Part shown: positions 11,901 to 18,696 of the stretch, in pieces
Numbering within the stretch: the stretch's first letter is position 1
Layout: the number at the start of each line of letters is the position of its first letter
DNA from: Chitinophagaceae bacterium
GTDB taxonomy: Bacteria > Bacteroidota > Bacteroidia > Chitinophagales > Chitinophagaceae
Assembly: GCA_014879545.1 (NCBI GenBank)
Contig: JACSRV010000129.1
Coordinates: 1-34,979 of the forward strand
Direction: 5' to 3'
Length of the DNA: 34,979 nt
Program-made: the position numbers and the translations under genes
The notes under the pieces: model-generated
Told to the model about the DNA's origin: nothing
Databases searched by the model: none
Seen by the model: only the letters and a program-made list of their open reading frames with translations

Positions 11901-12452
11901 AGTGTCGCCAAGACAAATAGTACTTGCTCCCAAAATGCCGCCTGCAAAAGGAAGTGCATTTACTGTAACAAGTGATGTAACTGAACAGCTACCCAATGTA
12001 TACGAGATCACAACCACGCCGGCGCTAACACCGGTTACAACACCGGTTACGGCATCGACCGATGCAACCGTAGGAATACCCGACGTCCATGAACCACCCG
12101 GGGTTGTGCTTGCAAGCGTTGTTGTTGCACCTTCGCAAACGGTTGCAGTACCGGTGATTGCCGCAGGGGTCGTATGAACTGTAACGATTGCCGTAGCAAA
12201 ATCAAGTCCTAATATGTAAGAAATCTCCGCAGTGCCTGCTGCCACTCCAGTAACGACTCCTGTCGAAAGGTCAACAGTTGCGACCGAAGCATCACTGGTG
12301 CTCCATGTTCCGCCGGGTGTAGCATGCCCCAGGGGGGTAGTGCTACCCGTACATACGGAATAGGTACCGGTGACCGGGGTAAGTGGGGGTGTGGGGGTAG
12401 CTTTGGCAATAGAGACAATAAGCAGCAGGAAGCCAATTAGCACGTTCTTCAT
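8994..12452 (-). CDS. BIG2-like Ig-repeat surface protein with T9SS sorting domain
   Basis: A 1152-residue exported protein. The signal peptide begins MKNVLIGFLLLIVSIAKA. It is followed by 14 tandem bacterial Ig-like (BIG2) repeats of about 72 residues. Each contains a conserved Cys near its beginning, then GGxW, SVATV, TGVVTGVSAGT and ISYT-type segments. Repeats 2-14 carry a second Cys after the ISY strand, and repeat 1 does not. The C-terminal 75 residues (FRLFPNPATTFVNIE... to ...VRLVLEQ) are a type A T9SS sorting domain, so the mature protein should be secreted or attached to the cell surface. No catalytic domain is present; an adhesive or structural role is inference. The start is the second ATG (12452), directly at the signal peptide. 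The first one (12470) lies inside a probable -7 box (TACTTATG, 12467-12474). Confidence 0.88.
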   Translation of the reverse strand: MKNVLIGFLLLIVSIAKATPTPPLTPVTGTYSVCTGSTTPLGHATPGGTWSTSDASVATVDLSTGVVTGVAAGTAEISYILGLDFATAIVTVHTTPAAITGTATVCEGATTTLASTTPGGSWTSGIPTVASVDAVTGVVTGVSAGVVVISYTLGSCSVTSLVTVNALPFAGGILGASTICLGDTTVLSNGTAGGTWASSDPSVATINSLGTVTSVAAGTTLISYTVTNTCGSATTTLVFTVNTLPSAGTITGNTPLCVGSTRALGNAVTGGVWASANPSVATIGTSGIVTGVSMGVDTISYTTTNACGSTTTTDVVTVDPLPAAIVGASTVCNGMDITMTNDSTGGTWSGTSGVSVGAATGIVTAVASGTATISYTMPTGCRVTKAVTVATSPKVITGTKNVCQGATATLTDTTTGGTWSTADANISVGSTSGVVSGITPGTATVSYTISNGCFRTAIVTVNIAPGPITGDSTVCRLLTTTWTNSVPGGTWSSSSTVVARVGSTTGVVTGMTVGTALITYRMPGACIVFDTIRVLTAPQPVTGTLTMCEGATTTLSSTTYGGVWISSNTAVAAVVSPSGVVGGVSAGTSTISYALANGCFKSTVVTVNPLPVAISGVDQVCAGSNITLSTPTSGGLWSASSANATVGSTSGIVTGVSAGVVNITYRIAATGCRRTMIITVNPVPSSITGTSTACVAGSTLFASTPLTGSWTSSDTTIATVGSAAGLVTGVAPGSARITYTLPVTGCYRTAPVSINPLPAEITGPDSVCVGVSITLASITSGGSWTSSNASVATVGSAGSVTGVASGTSAISYTLPLTGCARVSVVTVNTLPYPGLLSAPYNVCQSGTMTVIATVPGGTWSASTGNISVSATGIVSGITPGLDTINYNVTGVCGISTVRQHVTIDPLPDPGSITGGLGMCIGGSTLLGKTITGGTWSTTGTSVATVAATGEVSGVAPGTAVISYTRTNLCGSSSATVVVTVHPLAVAGSVSGIDSICIGDTTVMVNSVGGGVWVSSADWIAKVFNATGIVEGLFPGTADIMYVVSNSCSSDTARHTIVVKTQLECETSVAGVDFTTPAFRLFPNPATTFVNIETGSTGMLAIYALDGRMVKTVKIDGRSAVISLSDSLSAGVYMCRFTGADGSTNSVRLVLEQ
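9290..12400 (-). repeat. Fourteen coding tandem repeats of about 216 bp
   Basis: The DNA coding for the Ig-like repeats is periodic at about 216 bp. Copies have diverged at the nucleotide level but share blocks such as those encoding GGTWS and GTATISYT, so repeat-number change by recombination is possible. Confidence 0.7.
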
Positions 12453-12659
12453 AGCACAGTTTTTATTCATAAGTATAAACGAATTGCAATATAATAAAAG
12501 TTTATAAATTTTGGACGTTATTATATTACCAAGGCGTAAAAATAATCAAAATCGCCGCGTTTGCACCTATTAACCGGCATCGAATATGCCTGATCTCCAA
12601 CATAATTTATACCACATCGGTTGCTTACCTTGTGCTTACATTCACACAATATCATCTTT

Positions 12660-13736
12660 ATGTGGCGGGAAGACGATGAAAAATACATGAGAAGATGCCT
12701 GCAACTGGCAGAACAGGCCAAGGGCCATACAAGCCCCAATCCCATGGTGGGGGCCGTGCTGGTGCATAACGACCGAGTGATAGGCGAAGGTTACCATCAT
12801 TTTTATGGAGGACCACATGCCGAGGTGAACTGTATCGCGGCGGTGAAACCGGAAGACCGTTCGCTTATTGCCGAAAGCACTATGTATGTGAGCCTGGAGC
12901 CTTGTGCCCATTTCGGACTAACGCCGCCTTGTGCCAACCTGCTGGTGCGTGAAAAAGTGAAGAAGGTAGTATTAGCCAACACCGATCCGTTTGCCCGGGT
13001 GAATGGCAAGGGCATAGCAATACTAAAAGAAGCGGGCGTTGAAGTGACGTCGCATGTGCTGGAGGCGGAGGGCTGGTGGGTGAACCGGCGTTTCTTCGGG
13101 TTCCATACCCGCAAACGCCCCTATGTAATATTAAAGTGGGCTGAATCGGAGGACGGCTACATAGGTACTGCAGACAGACAACCGGTGGCCATCAGCTCAA
13201 ATGAAAGCCTGTTGCTGTCGCATAAATGGAGAACGGAGGAATCGGCGATAATGGTTGGCTATACCACCGCAATGAACGACAACCCACGCCTGACCCCACG
13301 CCTGGCTGAAGGGCGACACCCTTTGCGCATTGCATTTGACAGAAAAATGCAACTACCCAAAACGCACCATTTATTTGATGATGCTGCAGCCACGTGGATA
13401 TTAAATGATAATGAAGAGACAGTGGAAGGCAATATTCACTACATAAAACTTTCGTCGGGCGATAAACTGCAGGAACTGATGGACAGGCTGTATGATGCTC
13501 ATCTTACCTCGTTGATAGTGGAAGGTGGCGGTCATTTGCTGAACAGTTTTATAGAAAGCGGATTGTGGGACGAAGCCAGGGTGATAACCGGCGCAACGAA
13601 GATGGGGAAGGGGCTACCTGCGCCATCTCTTTCGGGCATGGCACCGGAAATGGAGGTTGCAAGCGGACCCGACACTCTGAGACTGTATGTGAATCCCTAT
13701 CACGGATTCAGGTATGTACAGGGTATGGAATTATAA
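12660..13736 (+). CDS. ribD: Bifunctional riboflavin biosynthesis protein RibD
   Basis: Catalyses two cytoplasmic steps of riboflavin synthesis: deamination of the pyrimidine from GTP, then NADPH-dependent reduction of the ribosyl side chain. The 358-residue product has an N-terminal zinc deaminase domain with HAE (H53, catalytic E55) and PCxxxxxxPPC (C82, C91). The C-terminal reductase domain begins around RPYVILKWAESEDGYIG and has the LIVEGGGHLLNSF motif. The ATG at 12660 gives MWREDDEKYMRRCLQLAEQAKG, which lines up with known RibD N-termini; an upstream in-frame TTG is unlikely. No other riboflavin gene and no FMN riboswitch are visible nearby. Confidence 0.94.
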   Translation: MWREDDEKYMRRCLQLAEQAKGHTSPNPMVGAVLVHNDRVIGEGYHHFYGGPHAEVNCIAAVKPEDRSLIAESTMYVSLEPCAHFGLTPPCANLLVREKVKKVVLANTDPFARVNGKGIAILKEAGVEVTSHVLEAEGWWVNRRFFGFHTRKRPYVILKWAESEDGYIGTADRQPVAISSNESLLLSHKWRTEESAIMVGYTTAMNDNPRLTPRLAEGRHPLRIAFDRKMQLPKTHHLFDDAAATWILNDNEETVEGNIHYIKLSSGDKLQELMDRLYDAHLTSLIVEGGGHLLNSFIESGLWDEARVITGATKMGKGLPAPSLSGMAPEMEVASGPDTLRLYVNPYHGFRYVQGMEL

Positions 13737-13910
13737 CAACGCGCTTATTCCGGCGTAAGCAAACATCTCACCCAACGGTTTTAACGGGAGTCACCGTCTA
13801 TTAAGGCGTGTGAAGATTAACTGACATGTAAACCCATCTCTCATTAAAATGAAATGATCAATGGATATTCACCTGTTTACCCTGTGTTACTAAATTGGTT
13901 GCAATACCCG

Positions 13911-13948
13911 TAAAACAAACGGTCACTTTAAAAGCGACCGTTTGTTTT
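13911..13948. terminator. Bidirectional terminator between ribD and the aldehyde dehydrogenase gene
   Basis: A perfect 13-bp stem (13912-13924 with 13936-13948) with runs of A in the left arm and T in the right arm, so both strands gain a T-rich tail. The right arm overlaps the stop codon of the minus-strand aldehyde dehydrogenase gene. The 174 bp between ribD and this hairpin hold nothing I can recognise. Confidence 0.85.
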
Positions 13949-15404
13949 ATAACTCTATACATACATTCTTTGGCTCGGTGAAAAACCGCAGAGCCTCCCA
14001 GCCGCCCTCGCGGCCTACCCCGCTATTCTTGAATCCGCCGAAAGGAGTGCGCAGATCGCGCAGCAGCCAGCAGTTCACCCATATGATACCGCTGCCCACC
14101 TTGGCCGCTACCCTGTTGGCCCGGCTGATATCCTGTGTCCAGATGGTTGCAGACAGGCCATAGTCGCTGGTGTTGGCGAGCTGCAAAGCCTCGTCCTCGG
14201 TCTTAAAAGACTGCAGTGTGACCACAGGTCCGAAGATCTCTTCCATATTAGTGCGGCAATTGGCACCAAGCCCTTCTATGACAGTAGGCTCTATGAACAG
14301 ACCATTTTCACAACGGCCCGATAATTTCACTACGTTTCCGCCCGTAAGTATCTTACCACCTTCCTGAAGTGCGAGATCGATGCAGCTCCGCACCTTGTCG
14401 AAGTGCATATTACTTACGACTGCACCCTGTTTGCTGTTCTCGTCCAGCGGATCGCCAACGGTGAGTTTCTTTACGCGGGCAATAAACTCTTCCTTGAATT
14501 TCTCATAAATGCTCTCTTCTACCAGAATACGGCTTCCGCACAGGCATATCTGCCCCTGATTGCTGAAAGACGATTGTATGGTAGTGCGCATCATCTTGTC
14601 CCAATCGCAATCGGCGAAAATGATATTGGGGTTTTTGCCGCCCAGTTCAAGAGAAATTTTTTTGAACATGGGTGCTGCAGTTGCGGCAATATCGCGACCG
14701 GCACGAGTGCTACCGGTGAATGAGATGGCCTTTATGGCCGGGTGAGCCACCATTGCCGATCCGCAACCAGGCCCAGTGCCATGTAAAATGTTGAGGACAC
14801 CTGCAGGCAGGCCGGCCTCCTGACATATTATACTAAGGAGGTAGGCAGTCATGGGCGTGACCTCGCTTGGCTTTGCCACCACACAGTTGCCGGCGGCCAA
14901 TGCAGGGGCTATCTTCCATGTGAACAGATAGAGTGGCAGGTTCCAAGGGGAAATGCAGCCAACTATACCCACGGGCTGACGCAGGGTATAATTGATGGCC
15001 TTGTCTTCCATATTGTGGCTATCGGTGCTGAAATGCATGATGCCTGTGGCGAAAAACCTGAAATTGCTGGATGCACGGGGAATATCTACCTTTTTGCTCA
15101 GCCAGAGCGGCTTGCCATTGTCATTGGTCTCGGCAAGGGCCAATGCGTCCAGATTAGCATCGATGAGTTCAGCTATACGGTTCAATAACCTGAAACGTTC
15201 CTCGGCAGGAGTGACACTCCATGCCGGGAATGCAGCCTTAGCGGCTGCCACCGCCGCATCAACATCCTGCGCATCGCTGTCGGGGGTCTGACTGTAGGTT
15301 TCCCCGGTGGCGGGATTAATATTGGGTATATACCTGCCGCCAACGGGCGCAACCAGTGCACCACCTATATAATTGGCTATCTGAGCGGGAGCATTAAGAT
15401 TCAT
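13947..15404 (-). CDS. Aldehyde dehydrogenase, 2-(amino/hydroxy)muconic semialdehyde type
   Basis: A 485-residue NAD(P)-dependent aldehyde dehydrogenase. Visible landmarks are the oxyanion asparagine N155 in SPWNLPLY, the cofactor-binding KPSEVTP, FTGSTRAGRD, the general base E253 in LELGGK, and the nucleophile C287 in NQGQICLCG. The C-terminal WVNCWLLRDLRTPFGGFKNSGVGREGG is characteristic of the ALDH8/2-hydroxymuconic and 2-aminomuconic semialdehyde dehydrogenase branch, which acts in aromatic meta-cleavage or tryptophan-kynurenine degradation. No other gene of either pathway is within the window, so the substrate stays tentative. The protein is cytoplasmic. A perfect -7 box ends four bases before the ATG. 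Confidence 0.88.
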   Translation of the reverse strand: MNLNAPAQIANYIGGALVAPVGGRYIPNINPATGETYSQTPDSDAQDVDAAVAAAKAAFPAWSVTPAEERFRLLNRIAELIDANLDALALAETNDNGKPLWLSKKVDIPRASSNFRFFATGIMHFSTDSHNMEDKAINYTLRQPVGIVGCISPWNLPLYLFTWKIAPALAAGNCVVAKPSEVTPMTAYLLSIICQEAGLPAGVLNILHGTGPGCGSAMVAHPAIKAISFTGSTRAGRDIAATAAPMFKKISLELGGKNPNIIFADCDWDKMMRTTIQSSFSNQGQICLCGSRILVEESIYEKFKEEFIARVKKLTVGDPLDENSKQGAVVSNMHFDKVRSCIDLALQEGGKILTGGNVVKLSGRCENGLFIEPTVIEGLGANCRTNMEEIFGPVVTLQSFKTEDEALQLANTSDYGLSATIWTQDISRANRVAAKVGSGIIWVNCWLLRDLRTPFGGFKNSGVGREGGWEALRFFTEPKNVCIEL

Positions 15405-15408
15405 ACTG

Positions 15409-15416
15409 CAAAAGTA
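15409..15416 (-). promoter_or_regulatory. -7 promoter box of the aldehyde dehydrogenase gene
   Basis: TACTTTTG on the minus strand matches TAnnTTTG perfectly, with an ATTGTC-like -33 element about 17 bp further upstream. Only four bases separate it from the ATG, which suggests transcription starting at the start codon. Confidence 0.65.
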
Positions 15417-15567
15417 AGTGTATGTATCGTGACAATGGCCGTAAAAGGCCTAAAAAGGGTATCGGACACCCCCTGAACGGATGCATGAGGACAGGAAGGG
15501 TGCCGGGTAACCGAATTTTCAGGAAAATATTTTTAGCTGCAACTAATTGATTTACAATATAATTAAA

Positions 15568-15585
15568 GATATTTTTAAAAATATC
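15568..15585. promoter_or_regulatory. AT-rich 18-bp palindrome, possible operator
   Basis: GATATTTTT/AAAAATATC is a perfect palindrome 14 bp upstream of the lipoprotein -7 box. It would cover roughly -28 to -45 of that promoter. It could be a regulator site or a curved AT-rich promoter element; the sequence alone does not decide. Confidence 0.4.
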
Positions 15586-15599
15586 AGAAAAACGAGGGT

Positions 15600-15607
15600 T
15601 ACCTTTT
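15600..15607 (+). promoter_or_regulatory. -7 box of the lipoprotein gene
   Basis: TACCTTTT matches TAnnTTTG at 7 of 8 positions. The implied leader is about 40 nt long. Confidence 0.45.
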
Positions 15608-15653
15608 TCCCAAACCCGTATAAACATGCATAACCATCTAAAAAACAAAAGTT

Positions 15654-15878
15654 ATGAAATTAGTAAAGCTGAGCGTATTCGCTCTTACAATGGGTCTGTT
15701 CGTTGCATCATGCGGTAGCTCTAGCAACGAAGCTGCAACTGAAGCTCCTGCAACAACTGAAGCACCTGCTGCTGAAGCTGCACCAGCTCCTGAAGCTGCA
15801 CCAGCTCCTGCTGCTGACTCTGCTGCTGCTGCTGCACCAGCTGCTGAAGCTGCTGAAGCTGCTCCTGCAACTAAGTAA
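15654..15878 (+). CDS. Small Ala/Pro/Glu-rich lipoprotein
   Basis: A 74-residue protein with an N-terminal signal and lipobox (LFVASC, lipidated Cys 20), so it should be anchored in a membrane facing the periplasm or cell surface. The 54 residues after the Cys consist of 27 Ala, 8 Pro, 7 Glu and a few Ser/Thr, with repeated EAAPAP-like blocks and no predicted fold. It has no recognisable function. All 27 alanines after the Cys use GCT (20) or GCA (7) and none use GCC or GCG, unlike its neighbours, which hints at high expression. The long frame on the opposite strand is an artefact of the low-complexity composition. A clean terminator follows. Confidence 0.85.
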   Translation: MKLVKLSVFALTMGLFVASCGSSSNEAATEAPATTEAPAAEAAPAPEAAPAPAADSAAAAAPAAEAAEAAPATK

Positions 15879-15903
15879 TTAGTTCTTAAAGCAAAAGAAA
15901 ATA

Positions 15904-15937
15904 AAACCACTCGCTCTGCGGGTGGTTTATTTTTTTG
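15904..15937 (+). terminator. Terminator of the lipoprotein gene
   Basis: Stem AAACCAC/GTGGTTT extended by a wobble pair and CGC/GCG around a TCT loop, followed by a run of seven or more T on the plus strand. Confidence 0.88.
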
Positions 15938-15955
15938 TGTCTATTTGTGACAAAA

Positions 15956-15987
15956 TAAGAAAGGCGACCATTGGGTCGCCTTTCTTA
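15956..15987 (-). terminator. Terminator of the M28 peptidase gene
   Basis: Perfect 14-bp stem (TAAGAAAGGCGACC / GGTCGCCTTTCTTA) with an ATTG loop, 20 bp after the minus-strand stop. Its minus-strand tail includes TTTTG. Confidence 0.82.
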
Positions 15988-16007
15988 TAAATATCATGCA
16001 GTCAGGA

Positions 16008-17669
16008 TCATTTTACGAACTCCAACGGCAAGACAACTTCTTTCCCGTCGCGCTTCACGGTAACCTGCGTTTTGTCGCCGGCGCCGAACTTGCCCAATGC
16101 TTCCATATAACTCTGCATACCTGTAATCTTGTTATCTCCCAGCTGAATAACAATGTCGCCCGTCTTTACACCGGCGCGTGCTGCCGGCTTGTTATCGGTA
16201 ACACCGTCCACTTTCACACCGCCACCATCAAAGGTATAGTCGGGCATGATGCCCATAGACACCTTGAAGCGCGTTTTTCCTACGCTTGCCTGTTTGGTCA
16301 CCAGATAATGTGGCTTCTGTTCCTTATCCATTTTTTCCACCACGCGGGTCACATACTTCAGCACATCCACCTCGCCCTGATAGTTGATAGCCTCGGGCAG
16401 GTCAGACGGCTTGTGGTAGTCTTTGTGTGTACCTGTGAAGAAAAAGAGCACCGGAATGCCGGCATTGTAAAAGCTGGTATGATCTGACGGGCCTACACCG
16501 GCACTATCTATCACCACTTTAAAGTCGGAGCCGGCCATGGCCACTACATCTGCCCACGAGGGTGATGTGCCTACGCCGCCCACTGTGAGTGCATGCGTGC
16601 TATCGTTGAGGCGACCCACCATGTCCATGTTGAGCATGTAGGCGATCTTGTTGCTGTCGAGTCCTTCTTGTTTCACAAATGCCTTTGAGCCGAATAAACC
16701 CAATTCTTCGCCGGAGAAATTGACAAAGAGATAGTTGTAGTGGCGCAACTTTTTGTTGGCCTTAATACGACCGGCCATTTCCAAAAGGGCAGCGGTGCCG
16801 CTTGCATTGTCGTCCGCACCATGGTGTACCAGGTGATCTTTGGCGGCATTGGCATGCAGGCTGTTGTGGTCCTCGCCATAACCCAGGTGATCGTAGTGAG
16901 CACCAAGCACCACCGTATAGGCAGCATTGTTATCGATATAGGCTGCAAGGTTGTTGCCGCTGCGTTCAGTTTTAGTTATATCTATATCCAGCGAAACGGT
17001 TACTGCGCCCTTGTTTGCCTGACGGTCCACAACAAGTTTTTTCCACACCTTGGTTCCCATAAACACAACAGGGACAGTCACAGTCTCATAAATGGACTGG
17101 CTGTTGAACGTAGGCGCATATTTGCTACCGTAACCGTCGAACAAGATAACGGCGGTGGCACCTTGTTTGGCGGCCTCGCGGGACTTGTCGAACGCAGCCT
17201 TCTCAGCGTCGAAATGAGGATTATCTGCCTCTTCCTGGCTGGCGTAGAGCGGCATCATCCACGCACTACCCTGCTCCATCACATCGGGCAGGATATCGCC
17301 TGAAGCCTTCTTGCCGGCGCTGAACGGAAAGGGGAAACAATTGTCGTTGGATTTTACATCAACGCCGTTAATGACAATACGGGTGGTTGGGGCCACCTCT
17401 TTGCCATAAGTGAAGCGGAAGGGGTGGAAGTAGGAGTTTTTATAAGGTGCCACCCGCATTTGCTGGTAACGTTTTTCAATATATTCTGCCGCTTTCAGTT
17501 CGCCGGGAGTGCCCGTGCGCCTGCCTTCGAGGGCATCGGAGGCCAGATAACCTATGTCGCTTTTCAGCTGCTGAACGAGTTGTTCGTCAGATTTTCGCTG
17601 GGCAAATGCAGCAGGTTTAAATAAAACACCCGTAAGGGCAAGACAAATTGTGAGACGACAGATTGCCAT
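16008..17669 (-). CDS. M28 family metallopeptidase with PDZ domain
   Basis: A 553-residue exported zinc aminopeptidase. A signal peptide (MAICRLTICLALTGVLFKPAAFA) is followed by the N-terminal part and a PA-like insert (about 120-240), then the M28 catalytic domain. Zinc ligands and catalytic residues are visible in order: GAHYDHLG, GADDNASGTAALLE, SGEELGLFGS, LNMDMVGRL and GTHKDYHKPSD. A C-terminal PDZ domain (about 450-553) contains ARAGVKTGDIVIQLGDNKI. It probably trims peptides in the periplasm. Two ATGs further upstream in frame (17696, 17717) are ruled out because a perfect -7 box lies at 17686-17693, so transcription should begin after them. Confidence 0.92.
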   Translation of the reverse strand: MAICRLTICLALTGVLFKPAAFAQRKSDEQLVQQLKSDIGYLASDALEGRRTGTPGELKAAEYIEKRYQQMRVAPYKNSYFHPFRFTYGKEVAPTTRIVINGVDVKSNDNCFPFPFSAGKKASGDILPDVMEQGSAWMMPLYASQEEADNPHFDAEKAAFDKSREAAKQGATAVILFDGYGSKYAPTFNSQSIYETVTVPVVFMGTKVWKKLVVDRQANKGAVTVSLDIDITKTERSGNNLAAYIDNNAAYTVVLGAHYDHLGYGEDHNSLHANAAKDHLVHHGADDNASGTAALLEMAGRIKANKKLRHYNYLFVNFSGEELGLFGSKAFVKQEGLDSNKIAYMLNMDMVGRLNDSTHALTVGGVGTSPSWADVVAMAGSDFKVVIDSAGVGPSDHTSFYNAGIPVLFFFTGTHKDYHKPSDLPEAINYQGEVDVLKYVTRVVEKMDKEQKPHYLVTKQASVGKTRFKVSMGIMPDYTFDGGGVKVDGVTDNKPAARAGVKTGDIVIQLGDNKITGMQSYMEALGKFGAGDKTQVTVKRDGKEVVLPLEFVK

Positions 17670-17685
17670 AAGATCATTTGTTTTA

Positions 17686-17693
17686 CAAATGTA
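17686..17693 (-). promoter_or_regulatory. -7 promoter box of the M28 peptidase gene
   Basis: TACATTTG on the minus strand, a perfect TAnnTTTG match 16 bp before the ATG. It decides the start codon of the peptidase gene. Confidence 0.65.
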
Positions 17694-17738
17694 CATATTT
17701 TGTTTAGTGTTGATCATTGAGGGTTTGAAAGGTGGGGT

Positions 17739-17768
17739 AAAAAAAGCCGCCCTGGTAAGGAGCGGCGG
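17739..17768 (-). terminator. Terminator of scpB
   Basis: GCCGC (17746-17750) can pair with GCGGC (17762-17766), and the minus strand continues into a run of seven T. The stem is short, so confidence is moderate. Confidence 0.6.
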
Positions 17769-17833
17769 GTTGTGAATTTGTAATTCTGTATTGATACTTA
17801 CTAATTCCTGTTGTTAAAGTACTGATGCTGCAA

Positions 17834-18466
17834 TTAGGATGCTTGCCTCAGTTCGGTTGGCTCCAGAACCAGTCCCTGAGCATCGGCCGGAACAGCTTCC
17901 TGACCGCTGGTTGGCATCACGATCTGCATGTCGGTGATGTCTTTCAGCTGTGGCAACTGAGCAGGTGAGTTGATACCGAGATAGTCCATGAAGTTCTTGG
18001 AGGTAGTATAGATGAGTGGCTTACCTACCATTTCTTCGTTGCGACCAGCGATGACGATCAGCTCTTTTTCCAGCAATTTCTGGATACTGTAGTCTGCGCT
18101 TACGCCACGGATATATTCAATTTCACTTTTTGTGATCGGTTGCTTGTAGGCAATGATAGAAAGCGTTTCCATAGCTGCTGTAGACAGCTTTTTGATGTGC
18201 TTCTCACCATTGAGCTGCAATACGGTTTTGTGGAATGCTTTTTTGGTAAGGAACTGGTATCCGCCGCCTATCTCGCGAAGCTGGAAGGGATAATAATCCG
18301 CATCATACTTCTCGCGGATCGCCTCGAGGCAGGTAGCGATACGCTCAGCCTCTATGACAGTATCAAGCGCCTGGCCCAACACTTCGGTCATCTCGATCTG
18401 CGTGAGCGGACGCTCGCTCGCAAATATAAGGGCCTCTACATGGGGCATCAGTTGTTCTATATCCAT
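17834..18466 (-). CDS. scpB: Segregation and condensation protein B
   Basis: ScpB is the winged-helix subunit of the bacterial SMC-ScpA-ScpB condensin that organises and helps segregate the chromosome. The 210-residue product has the N-terminal VEALIFASERPLTQIEMTEVLG and the central AAMETLSIIAYKQPITKSEIEYIRGVSADYSIQKLLEKELIVIAGR, both typical of the family, plus a variable 45-residue C-terminal tail. The ATG at 18466 (MDIEQLMPHVEALIFAS) matches family starts; the in-frame ATG at 18502 lies upstream of a 7/8 -7 box (TACTTTCG, 18489-18496). ScpA and SMC are not in the window. Confidence 0.93.
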   Translation of the reverse strand: MDIEQLMPHVEALIFASERPLTQIEMTEVLGQALDTVIEAERIATCLEAIREKYDADYYPFQLREIGGGYQFLTKKAFHKTVLQLNGEKHIKKLSTAAMETLSIIAYKQPITKSEIEYIRGVSADYSIQKLLEKELIVIAGRNEEMVGKPLIYTTSKNFMDYLGINSPAQLPQLKDITDMQIVMPTSGQEAVPADAQGLVLEPTELRQAS

Positions 18467-18488
18467 ACGGCTATGCAATTTTGTCAAT

Positions 18489-18496
18489 CGAAAGTA
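18489..18496 (-). promoter_or_regulatory. -7 box of scpB
   Basis: TACTTTCG on the minus strand matches 7 of 8 positions of TAnnTTTG. The leader would be about 16 nt. Confidence 0.45.
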
Positions 18497-18673
18497 CCAC
18501 ACCTTTGAAACGTAACACGAAGAAGTAATGCACAGATGTGTATAACTCAGGTTGCCATTCTGCCGTTCTCAGCATAACCGGAAGGGAGCAAAACTGACCA
18601 TAATTATTACCAAAACATGACTGAAGCAGTGTCTGTTATGACAACAATCATGGATGCCCCCGCATCGTGGGGC

Positions 18674-18681
18674 TAATTTTG
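18674..18681 (+). promoter_or_regulatory. -7 promoter box of hemN
   Basis: TAATTTTG, a perfect match. A GCCCC/GGGGC inverted repeat flanks its upstream side (about 18655-18673). The box lies within the extended frame that begins at GTG 18667, so that upstream start cannot be used from this promoter. Confidence 0.6.
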
Positions 18682-18696
18682 CTGAAAAGATACAAG

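Noticed and set aside
15638-15910. Minus-strand frame opposite the lipoprotein gene
   Set aside because: It is a low-complexity Ala/Gly/Ser translation of the same biased DNA. The plus-strand frame has a lipobox, a promoter candidate and a terminator.
18600-18660. FNR/CRP-type operator upstream of hemN
   Set aside because: CATGA and TCATG half-sites are present, but their spacing does not fit a TTGAT-N4-ATCAA dyad.
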